A stretch of DNA of 64,000 bases, from the NCBI GenBank assembly GCA_964486055.1, contig CAZALE010000005.1, forward strand, positions 151,716 to 215,715, written 5' to 3'. Origin of the DNA: J014 sp964486055 (GTDB lineage Bacteria > Acidobacteriota > Blastocatellia > Pyrinomonadales > Pyrinomonadaceae). A program made the translations under genes and the position numbers. Of the stretch, positions 26,722 through 34,841 are shown piece by piece; the stretch's first letter is position 1; the number at the start of each line of letters is the position of its first letter. The notes under the pieces were generated by a model that was not told the origin of the DNA, did not search any database, and saw nothing but the letters and a program-made list of their open reading frames with translations.

Positions 26722-26908
26722 AAGCTGTTCAGTCATTGAGTGATTTGCCAGCCATCTCAGCCCTTCCATGAACACTCTTTCAATTCAGTGCCAGACCACT
26801 GACCTGACGTATTTTTCTTATTCCACAGCTTAACTTCCGCTGTGTTCATAACTCATCAAAATAATTAGAATTTTTTGAAAGCATGACTGGATTGAAAGTT
26901 TTGTAGAG

Positions 26909-29020
26909 ATGAAAGTATTAGGCAGCGGCTATATGATGTGTCTTGCCTGTGTGATGAAAAAAGAAGAGCGACAATTTACTTGGCAGGAAATTCAAGATAA
27001 TTTTGCTGAGGCGAATTCCATAGCCCTGGTTTTACTTGATGAAAACGGTCATATTTTGCATACTTCAAACGACAATTCTATCTGCCAAGCATTGCTTCGA
27101 TCTGACTATCGCACCGAATGTGAGAGATTTTGTGGGAAAGTGCATGAGGCAGCGACCGCTGATCTTTCACACGTGAAGTGTCATGCCAAATTAAACTACA
27201 TTACGTTTTCCACTCAGATTGACGATGAAAAAATAGTGGTAATATTAGGTCGATCGTTTCTCAAAACTAAGGATTACTTTGAAAGCACGTCACGAGCAGC
27301 CAGCGGTGATTGGTCCGATTGCTTCTCTTTAGAATTATTTCATAACGTTCATTTTTCCAATTCACATGCAGATCTTGAGAAAATAGCCGAAGACTTTCTG
27401 CATTTAATTACTCAGAATAAAGAGGCTTTAAAAAAGTTTCTGGATTTAAATAAGAAAAGGTTCAGTCAGCCATCCGTATCAGAATTAAACGAGAAGACTA
27501 GCTCAAGTAAAGACGACCTCAGAGAGGAGAGCTCGAAAGATATCGATGAAAAGGTCACAGAAAGCCTGAAATTACTAGAATCTAGAATAGACGTTTATTT
27601 TTGGCGAAGAGTGTTCAATTCTTTGCTTGATACAGATTATAAGAAGGCTGCTGAATGGATCCTGCAGTTTTTGAGTGAGAGATTTTCAGCTTCTAGCTCT
27701 GCCATTTTTCAGGCTAGAGAATTCTCATTTCATAAGATAGCGGCACGAGGCGAATTCGCTGATCGTCGTTTTCATCTCAACCTCATGCCAGAGGATCGAA
27801 GGCTGATAGAAGTTTTTCGAGAAGGCAAAGGTTTGGAGATGATAGCTAAAGAGAAAAGCGGTCGGGCGATTTTTTTCCCTATAATTGTTGGGAACAATGT
27901 CAGACATGGTCTTTTAGTAAAAGATGATGGCCTCAGTCAGGAAGCTCTCGGTAGAATATTCAAATTCTGTAGAAAAATAGCCCACCAACTTGAAATATTG
28001 CGACTACGCTATGAGCTGGAAAGATACGTTTTCATTTCAGAGCTGATAAAGAGTTTTAATAAAACGTTGAGGAGAACAAAACATATCGATGTTTGGAGAT
28101 ATTTTGTTCAATTTTGCTCGGAGGCGATGAAATCTGAGAGGTGCTCGTTATTGTTTTACGATGAAAAAACTGGCAGATTCTTTGTAAAGTTCGCGATTGG
28201 GCGACAAGCAGATGTTATAATGGCAGAGAACAGTCCCGGAGATCGTATTGCCTACCGAGTGTTTGAACAAGGACGCCCATTGGTAGTAAGTGATCTTGCC
28301 TCAGCTGGAATTCCGCCTGCTCCAGCCGATCGAAAATATCTATCAGAATCCTTCATAAGCTTTCCTGTGATTTTAGGCAATAGAAAAATAGGGGTTTTAA
28401 ATATAACTGACCGTAAAAATAATGAAGAGTATGATGAATTTGATTTAGAGTTGCTCAAGTCCATAGTTTTACAGATTTCAGTCGCTGTTGAGCGTTTGGC
28501 TTTCATGGGTAAGGCCAGCGAGTTCGAACAGCTATCGATAACTGATGAGCTGACCCAGTTGAATAATCGGCGTTACTTAGAGGCTAGATTAGATGAAGAG
28601 ATAAAGCGTTCCTATCGTACCGGTATGCCTTTAGCCTTTTTGATGATCGATGTGGATGATTTTAAACATTATAATGATAGTTTTGGTCATACAGAGGGCG
28701 ACAAGGTTTTGAGGACATTGGCTAAAGTCATAAAGGAGACTTTGAGGGCCTCAGATGTAGCTGCTCGCTATGGAGGCGAGGAATTCTGTGTTTTGCTTCC
28801 TCAAACTACGCTCAGGGAGGCGGCCGCCATAGCTGAAAGGATTCGCAGGCGTGTCGAGCAAACGCATTTTCCGAACAGGAAAGTGACAATTAGCATCGGT
28901 GTTTCAGCTTGCAAACTTAATTGCGAGCGAGTTCAAGTTATCTCCTCGGCAGATAAGGCCCTTTATGAGGCGAAGAGAAAGGGAAAGAATAAAGTAGAGG
29001 TTTTCGTGGAGAGCGATTAG
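26909..29020 (+). CDS. Diguanylate cyclase with cysteine-bearing sensor and GAF domain
   Basis: A 703-residue c-di-GMP synthase. The N-terminal 130 residues have a PocR-like sensor pattern with conserved-looking cysteines (ECERFCGKVHEA and HVKCHAK). A charged helical linker follows. A GAF domain covers about residues 370-540 (SERCSLLFYDEKTGRFF). The GGDEF domain is at the C-terminus, with the active site GGEEF at 622-626 and the inhibitory I-site R613-A-S-D616, so it should be active and feedback-inhibited. It starts the signalling cluster; the next gene is four bases away. A start at 26933 is an alternative. Confidence 0.9.
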   Translation: MKVLGSGYMMCLACVMKKEERQFTWQEIQDNFAEANSIALVLLDENGHILHTSNDNSICQALLRSDYRTECERFCGKVHEAATADLSHVKCHAKLNYITFSTQIDDEKIVVILGRSFLKTKDYFESTSRAASGDWSDCFSLELFHNVHFSNSHADLEKIAEDFLHLITQNKEALKKFLDLNKKRFSQPSVSELNEKTSSSKDDLREESSKDIDEKVTESLKLLESRIDVYFWRRVFNSLLDTDYKKAAEWILQFLSERFSASSSAIFQAREFSFHKIAARGEFADRRFHLNLMPEDRRLIEVFREGKGLEMIAKEKSGRAIFFPIIVGNNVRHGLLVKDDGLSQEALGRIFKFCRKIAHQLEILRLRYELERYVFISELIKSFNKTLRRTKHIDVWRYFVQFCSEAMKSERCSLLFYDEKTGRFFVKFAIGRQADVIMAENSPGDRIAYRVFEQGRPLVVSDLASAGIPPAPADRKYLSESFISFPVILGNRKIGVLNITDRKNNEEYDEFDLELLKSIVLQISVAVERLAFMGKASEFEQLSITDELTQLNNRRYLEARLDEEIKRSYRTGMPLAFLMIDVDDFKHYNDSFGHTEGDKVLRTLAKVIKETLRASDVAARYGGEEFCVLLPQTTLREAAAIAERIRRRVEQTHFPNRKVTISIGVSACKLNCERVQVISSADKALYEAKRKGKNKVEVFVESD

Positions 29021-29024
29021 CAGT

Positions 29025-31205
29025 ATGACTCAGATGCTTTTTGAGAGAATTTACTCACGGTTATCACCAGAGGATTTTATAGGTAGGGATTCCGAGATGG
29101 AATTTTTACTACGCCATATCTCCGGAAAAACACAGTTAAATCGATTGTTACTTCTAGCCCCGCCAGTATCGGGCTTATCGGAGTTGCTACGGCAAACCTT
29201 CGATACGCTTTTCTTAAGCCAAGAGGAAATAATCCCCATATACTTCAGCTTTTCCGCTTCGCAAAAAGAAGCGCGCAGCGCCAGTTTAGACTTTCTAATG
29301 AATTTCATCTGGCAAATAATCGCGTTTCGTAAAAGAGATCCATCGTTGCTCTCTGTTTCGCCAACATATGATGAAATCGTTCAGATGCTGTCAGCTCAGG
29401 ACCTAGCATGGGCAAATTCATTTACAAATTGGGTTGATGAGGATCTTTCAATTGAAGTATTTTTACGGTCTGTTCTAAGTGTGCCTGCCAGAGCCGCAAA
29501 TTCAGGTTTGAGATTTTTTCTTCTCATTGATGACGTGCATTTAGCCGAAGACATGGGTGATGATTTTTTAAGAATTTTCCGTCAAAGCTTAGAGAATTTT
29601 CGTTTCCCTTATGTCTTAGGTGGTAGAAGACGTGAGCTCTTAAATGTTTTTGGAAGTGGGAAAGCTATAACGCTACATCTAAGTCCATTACAAGATGAGA
29701 AAGTGAAGGAGATAATAAACAAACTTTCGCGGGCAAAGAACATAAAAATTACCGATCAAACGATAGACCTTATCATAAGACAGCTTCAGAGTAATCCTTT
29801 TTTCATTAACATGCTCTTTGAGCAAGCTTCCAAAACTACTGGAGCATTGGATAATTATAAGCGGGTTTTGACGGCCATAAATGAGATGTTGTTTAGTGGT
29901 GCTCTAGGACGCTATTTCAAAGGATTTTTTGATCAGGTAATCTCGGATAAATCTCTTCAGAAAGATGTCATTAAGTTACTGAGCGAAACTACACAGAATG
30001 AAACTCACTGTCTACCTTTTATTGTCTGGGAGAGAAAATTAAGAGAACGTGGTGTAGATGCTCACAGATTAGTGCGGAAATTGCACATAAATGAAGTCGT
30101 TCAGATGACCGGAGCAAGCATTCAGGCGAATACACAAAACTTTCTACTATATGATTACATAGAATCTCGTTATAGGATCGAGGTGCTCAGCGAGCCTAGA
30201 GCTCTAGTCGTAGGCGAGACGCTTGTCAGAGCTCTAAAACGTGCGCCACAAATCATGGCCAAATTTTATCGAAAAAACACCTCAATTGATTTGATGAAGT
30301 TATTGGCGCGTTTCAATTATCAAGAGGTTCCTGCAAACTTGTTTGACTATGGACTTTTTCGCTATCAACTCAATCAAAATGACTCTCAGGTATCAGAAAA
30401 GCAGGCCGACGAGCGAAGATCTCAGGAAGAAAAATACGTATTACCGCAAGTGATATACGTTGCAGAAACAAATGCTTTTTATCCCTCAATGGCAAATTGG
30501 AGTGACGAAGGTTACTCTTGTACATGCCTCGGACTTAAGACTTCTGGCGAAGAAGTTGGCTGGATTGTAGTGCAAATAAACTCCAAAAGTGAGGTAAATA
30601 GAGATCTTGCTGAGTTTTGGTGCGACCGTTTGGAAATAGTAGCTTTTATATGTGGTTTCATGAATTATAAGATATGGCTCATTGCTCCGGAGAGTTTTAC
30701 GACTGAGGCAATCGAACTGCTTAGAGAAAGAGGAGCTTTGAGCTCTAACTTTAGGCAAATTCAGATTTTGTCTGAGCTTCTGAGTGCAGATGATATCTTT
30801 AGCCAAAGAACCAATCATGATGAGTATGAATTAGTATTGCCGATGGGAGAGGACACAGAATTAATAGCGGCTCACGCAATTGAAGAAATAGCGCGGCGCG
30901 CTGGATTTAGTGCGAAAAGTATAAATCAGATAAAAACTGCGCTAATCGAGGCTTGTATAAATGCTATTGAGCACTCCCACAGTCCAGATCGTAAGATATA
31001 TCAGCGATTTAAGATTGAAGACGACAAATTGGTCATAACTATCTCCAATCGTGGTCTGAAGTTACCTTTAGAAAACCTAGGGAAGCAAAATTCTGAAGGC
31101 AGGAGAGGCTGGGGCTTCAAATTAATACGCAATCTCATGGATGAATTGAAGTTTGTCCAAACTGATGATGGTGTAAAGCTTGTAATGGTAAAAAATAAGG
31201 ATTGA
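29025..31205 (+). CDS. ATPase-like protein fused to an RsbW-type HATPase domain
   Basis: A 726-residue protein. The first 270 residues resemble an AAA/STAND ATPase (FIGRDSEMEFLLRHI, then FFLLIDDVHLAED as Walker B). The expected Walker A reads APPVSGLSELL and lacks the GKT lysine, so ATP binding there is doubtful. A helical middle part follows. The C-terminal 110 residues are an anti-sigma-factor-type histidine-kinase ATPase fold with N-box EACINAIEHSH (about 642-652) and GRRGWGFKLIRNLMD. The neighbouring STAS protein is the expected partner of such a domain. Confidence 0.8.
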   Translation: MTQMLFERIYSRLSPEDFIGRDSEMEFLLRHISGKTQLNRLLLLAPPVSGLSELLRQTFDTLFLSQEEIIPIYFSFSASQKEARSASLDFLMNFIWQIIAFRKRDPSLLSVSPTYDEIVQMLSAQDLAWANSFTNWVDEDLSIEVFLRSVLSVPARAANSGLRFFLLIDDVHLAEDMGDDFLRIFRQSLENFRFPYVLGGRRRELLNVFGSGKAITLHLSPLQDEKVKEIINKLSRAKNIKITDQTIDLIIRQLQSNPFFINMLFEQASKTTGALDNYKRVLTAINEMLFSGALGRYFKGFFDQVISDKSLQKDVIKLLSETTQNETHCLPFIVWERKLRERGVDAHRLVRKLHINEVVQMTGASIQANTQNFLLYDYIESRYRIEVLSEPRALVVGETLVRALKRAPQIMAKFYRKNTSIDLMKLLARFNYQEVPANLFDYGLFRYQLNQNDSQVSEKQADERRSQEEKYVLPQVIYVAETNAFYPSMANWSDEGYSCTCLGLKTSGEEVGWIVVQINSKSEVNRDLAEFWCDRLEIVAFICGFMNYKIWLIAPESFTTEAIELLRERGALSSNFRQIQILSELLSADDIFSQRTNHDEYELVLPMGEDTELIAAHAIEEIARRAGFSAKSINQIKTALIEACINAIEHSHSPDRKIYQRFKIEDDKLVITISNRGLKLPLENLGKQNSEGRRGWGFKLIRNLMDELKFVQTDDGVKLVMVKNKD

Positions 31206-31286
31206 CAACATCTATCGACTTTGGGATACTGTTGATGCCTTCATAAAAAGTTAGCGCAAAGCTTAAAAGTAGGGGGAGTAGGAAAA

Positions 31287-31619
31287 ATGCAAGAATCAGG
31301 AACACCTGTCTCCGTAGATTTCGAAGACGATATAGCTACAGTACATATCGAAAATTATCTAAACAAACCCGCTGGAGAACAGATCGAGAAAGTTTGCCTA
31401 CAATGTTTAAATGATGGATATAAAACCCTGATTTTAGATTTTGCTAGGACAGAACTGGTCAATAGCATAGGGATATCGTTTCTATTGGGAGTTATTGATG
31501 CCTGCGAGAAAAAGGGGGCTGAGATTATCTTTTCTCACGTGCATGATGATGTGTTGAGTCTGTTTCAAATTCTAGGCATAACTAGAAAAGTTAAAATTGA
31601 TTTTGCATCTTTGCAGTAG
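31287..31619 (+). CDS. STAS-domain anti-anti-sigma factor
   Basis: A 110-residue STAS protein of the SpoIIAA/RsbV type. The phosphorylation loop reads LVNSIGISFLL; Ser60 aligns with Ser58 of SpoIIAA, while the usual preceding Asp is Asn59 and the next residue Ile61. It is preceded by a strong purine-rich ribosome site (AGGGGGAGTAGG) at 31271-31282. It should be phosphorylated by, and bind, the HATPase domain of the upstream protein and so switch a target, which is not identified here. Confidence 0.88.
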   Translation: MQESGTPVSVDFEDDIATVHIENYLNKPAGEQIEKVCLQCLNDGYKTLILDFARTELVNSIGISFLLGVIDACEKKGAEIIFSHVHDDVLSLFQILGITRKVKIDFASLQ

Positions 31620-31680
31620 AGCTTTTTCTAGCGAGGCAATGCAGGTAGATTAATTCAGAATATTGCTGGATGAGGTGATT

Positions 31681-32922
31681 ATGAATAAGAATCCATATAA
31701 GTTTGTGCACACATTTGAGGCTTTAGCAGGGATTGGCGAGGAAATAGCTAATAAGCAAAATTTCAATGAGATGCTGCGCATGTCTCTCCATTTACTTTTA
31801 GGTAGCCTGGCAATAATGCGCGGTGGGATAGCGCGTTATCTGTCGCATGAAAGGGAACTTCAATTCGTTGCAGTTAGAAATTTGGGTGATGACTTTCCAT
31901 TAACGATGCCAATAGCCCTAGAGGATGAACGGGATTTAATTGGTGCCGGTTTGAAAAGTATAGAGGCTAGCCAGGCAAAAATCTTATCTTTTTTTCAGCA
32001 ACATCATCAAATCTTACAGAAAAAACAGATTGAGCTTTTAATTCCTCTAGTTATTGGTGGGGAATTTGTTGGGATAATTTTGTTAGGAGAGAAAGCCTCT
32101 GGTGAGCCTTATGACTCTAGTGATTTGACTGTCATCTGTGCGATTGCAAGGCATATAGGAGTTGGGATTCAGCAGAGAAACATTATGATGGAGCTAGAGC
32201 GGAGGATAGAGGAAAACCAGAAACTCTACAAGAATCTACAGATTACGTATAAGGACACCATAAAGGCATTCGCTGCAGCAATCGATTCGAAAGACAAATA
32301 TACCGAAGGGCATTCTGTTAGAGTAGGGAAGTACACTGAAATCATTGTAGAGGAACTTGGATGGGACGAGCAGAGACGCGAGGGAGCATCGGTGGCTGGT
32401 TATTTGCATGACGTTGGAAAGCTTGTTGTAGACCGCTCGATCATCAATGCTCCCTATCGAATAAACGCTAAAGAATCAGCTGAGCTATCAAAACATCCGT
32501 CCGTGGGTTATGAGATTCTTTTACCTATTCATCATCCATTCGTGGATGTTCCGCTTGCTGCAAAGTACCATCACGAGAGGCTTGATGGGAAAGGCTATCC
32601 AGAGGGATTGTCGGGAAATCAAATTCCATACATCGCAAAAATTGTAAATCTTGCGGATTCATTTGATGCGATGACGACCGATAGACCCTACAAAAAGCGC
32701 AGAGCTTTTGAAGAGGTTATCGAAGATCTACGAAGAAATGCTGGGAAGCAATTTGCTCCAGAAATAGTCGTTGCATTCTCTAGGGCTATGCTTAAGGAGT
32801 TCACCATGCAAACAGATAGTAGGCGATTTACAAGATTACTCGGCAAAACTTATATCGATCCATCTATTGCAATTCCTGCGCTCAAGAGTTTACTCAATGA
32901 ATTAGATTCACACAGATCCTGA
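31681..32922 (+). CDS. GAF-HD-GYP cyclic-di-GMP phosphodiesterase
   Basis: A 413-residue protein. Residues about 15-180 form a GAF sensor. A short coiled linker leads to an HD-GYP domain, with H243-D244 in GYLHDVGKL, HHERLDGKGYPEG holding G305-Y306-P307, and the metal-binding DSFDAMTTDRPY. All catalytic residues are present, so it should hydrolyse c-di-GMP to GMP. GAGGTGATT precedes the ATG at 31681, better than the open frame to 31663. It is the natural opponent of the cyclase at the head of the cluster. Confidence 0.92.
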   Translation: MNKNPYKFVHTFEALAGIGEEIANKQNFNEMLRMSLHLLLGSLAIMRGGIARYLSHERELQFVAVRNLGDDFPLTMPIALEDERDLIGAGLKSIEASQAKILSFFQQHHQILQKKQIELLIPLVIGGEFVGIILLGEKASGEPYDSSDLTVICAIARHIGVGIQQRNIMMELERRIEENQKLYKNLQITYKDTIKAFAAAIDSKDKYTEGHSVRVGKYTEIIVEELGWDEQRREGASVAGYLHDVGKLVVDRSIINAPYRINAKESAELSKHPSVGYEILLPIHHPFVDVPLAAKYHHERLDGKGYPEGLSGNQIPYIAKIVNLADSFDAMTTDRPYKKRRAFEEVIEDLRRNAGKQFAPEIVVAFSRAMLKEFTMQTDSRRFTRLLGKTYIDPSIAIPALKSLLNELDSHRS

Positions 32923-32986
32923 TGAATTTAAAATTCTTAAAATAAAATTAAAAGCCACCAATAGGAGAGTCAGCCCCGATAGGCTT

Positions 32987-33409
32987 TCAGCATTGTTTTT
33001 TATCTTTGTTTTCATCAGGAGAATCAGTAGAGTCATCACTTAGCAACCATTGCTTTGCCGTCTCTATATCATCAAAGACTCCGCCGATCACACCTCGGTT
33101 TAATCCAAGAATTTCTCCAAGCTTATTCGTGCTAAAGTGGCGCATTTGGTGATCATAGAAAGCGCATTTGATACCTTGAAGTAATTCGGTAAGTTCTGAT
33201 ATTAGCTCGTACATATCATCTTCAGGAATATTATCTTTAATACTTTCCTCAACCAGCAGCTTCTTGTAGCCATATTTCTTGCATTCAGCAACTATTTCTT
33301 TCCAAAAAGAGATAGAGATTTCAGCGCTATCTTTTTCCCCAGTTACCCGCGCATGAAGATATTCATGATGGTATTCAAATTGAACATCGTACAGTTTTCC
33401 AGCAGACAT
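32987..33409 (-). CDS. SpoIIAA-like (STAS/Sec14-fold) protein
   Basis: A 140-residue protein. The pattern YLHARVTGEKDSAE, FWKEIVAECKKYGYKKLLVEE, IKCAFYDHQ and VFDDIETAKQWL fits the SpoIIAA-like family of small STAS-related proteins, whose role is unknown. The C-terminal 20 residues are acidic and disordered. AGGAGG precedes the ATG at 33409. It faces the HD-GYP gene tail to tail, so it may be a separate unit that still belongs to the signalling group. Confidence 0.72.
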   Translation of the reverse strand: MSAGKLYDVQFEYHHEYLHARVTGEKDSAEISISFWKEIVAECKKYGYKKLLVEESIKDNIPEDDMYELISELTELLQGIKCAFYDHQMRHFSTNKLGEILGLNRGVIGGVFDDIETAKQWLLSDDSTDSPDENKDKKQC

Positions 33410-33623
33410 TTCACTTTTCCTCCTCCTAGAATAGATTTTCTCCGATAAATAAACCCTGCATTTGAAAGTATACGCCTATATAAATAAGAAAACTAGAGTT
33501 TTTTGATGTAATTCAATCATGGATTTTTAACTGATAAACCTAGGTAGATCAGATTGTTAGAGGTAATTAAATTAACAGCTACAAAGTTATCATATTTTGA
33601 ATACATAATTTGTGAATTTTCGC

Positions 33624-33652
33624 TTGACACAGATGAGTAACCTGTGTTAAAC
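33624..33652 (+). promoter_or_regulatory. Promoter with embedded inverted repeat before the giant surface protein
   Basis: TTGACA (33624-33629) is 17 bp from TTAAAC (33647-33652). An inverted repeat, ACACAG (33627-33632) and CTGTGT (33642-33647), fills the space between and overlaps both boxes, the place where a repressor would act. The bound protein is unknown. The rest of the 336-bp intergenic stretch (33410-33623) is AT-rich with nothing else seen. Confidence 0.6.
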
Positions 33653-33657
33653 GAGCT

Positions 33658-33748
33658 ATGGCTAACTTTCGAGGTTCTTGCTCTCTTGTTAAAAGAGTTT
33701 TTGGAACCGACGAGCTGAGCAAAAATTTAGGAGGGGTAATTAGCCATG
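33658..33748 (+). promoter_or_regulatory. Structured 5' leader that can mask its start codon
   Basis: The expected transcript begins near 33658. Its first eight bases ATGGCTAA (33658-33665) are a perfect complement of TTAGCCAT (33740-33747), which includes the first two bases of the start codon. Inside lie a hairpin closed by GGTTC (33673-33677) and GAACC (33703-33707 region), and an alternative 6-bp pairing TTGCTC (33678-33683) with GAGCAA (33717-33722). The ribosome site AGGAGGGG (33729-33736) sits in the enclosed 3' part. This looks like a translational switch. Confidence 0.5.
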
Positions 33749-34740
33749 AAATCGACAAAATTTATCAGCATTGTGCTGTCAGTGTTGTCTGGATTTTTCT
33801 CGACGGTAAAGAATAGGAAAACTTCAACGGTCCTTTTGTTTCTGGTAGCAACTTTTTGTTTTTGGGCAATGGTTGCTTTTAGAACCGGGGCTTGGGTTAG
33901 CGATCAAGTCGAACAGAAAAGTTTTGATAGCTCTTCAACTCCCGGATCTTTTAGAGATGAGATAAAGCGATTAAAAGGCAAGGAAAATAATGAAGAAGTT
34001 CAGCAATTCACACCTGGCACTTGCGATACTGCTGGCCCCATCGAGGTTGAATCTACAGGCGGAATAACCTTGGCATCTTATCCAACATTGCGGGCTGCAT
34101 TTAATGCAATCAACAGTGGCACTCACACAGGTACTATTACAATTGATGTTTGTGGCGATACTACCGAAACTGCAACGGCTTCATTAAATGCAAGCGGTTC
34201 TGGATCAGCTAATTACACCTCTGTTACAATCTCGCCTGCTGGAGGGGCGGCTCGAACGATCTCAGGATCTATTTCAGGTGCGGCTCTCGTCCAATTAAAT
34301 GGTGCAGATAATGTGACGATTAACGGTCTAAATAGCGGTGGAAACTCCTTGACAATTTCTAATACTTCAACTGCCGGCACCAGTGGAACATCGACTATTC
34401 GTTTAGTAGCTGATGCAACTGGCAATACGATTACAAATTGCTCCATTCTAGGCTCTTCTACAACAGGACTTACAACCAACGGCGGGACAATCTTTATCAG
34501 CACCGCTGGAAGCGGCGGAAACGGAAACGATAACAATACGTTCTCAAACAACAAAATCGGACCAGCAGGAACAAACCTTCCAACCAAAGCTGTTTATGCT
34601 AATGGCTCAACATCAACAACTGCTTCTTACAACAACAATATCACCTTTTCTAACAACGAGATTTTTGACTACTTTAGTGCTACAGCTGCAAGTATTGGAA
34701 TTTACCTGGCAGGAGGCAATGATAATTGGACTATTAGCAA
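33746..34740 (+). CDS. Giant secreted beta-helix/FG-GAP protein, N-terminal part (cut by gap)
   Basis: The first 331 residues of a very large exported protein. An unusually late signal or anchor segment (VLLFLVATFCFWAMVAF, residues about 30-46) follows a basic start, then a disordered charged stretch. From about residue 95 the sequence becomes Thr/Asn/Gly-rich with short beta strands (GADNVTINGLNSGGNSLTIS, GNDNNTFSNN), typical of a right-handed beta-helix. It runs into the 100-N gap, so this frame has no stop. The part after the gap is in another frame only because the gap length is arbitrary. A strong AGGAGGGG ribosome site precedes the start. Confidence 0.85.
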
Positions 34741-34840
34741 NNNNNNNNNNNNNNNNNNNNNNNNNNNNNNNNNNNNNNNNNNNNNNNNNNNNNNNNNNNN
34801 NNNNNNNNNNNNNNNNNNNNNNNNNNNNNNNNNNNNNNNN
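34741..34840. other. Assembly gap of 100 N inside the giant gene
   Basis: Exactly 100 Ns, a placeholder. The frame changes across it, which carries no meaning because the true length is unknown. Repeated beta-helix modules on either side probably caused the assembly break. Confidence 0.99.
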
Positions 34841-34841
34841 T

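Noticed and set aside
32960..32986. Small stem between the HD-GYP and SpoIIAA-like genes as a terminator
   Set aside because: Only a weak AAAGCC/GGCTTT pairing is possible across a long loop. It is not strong enough to list as a feature.
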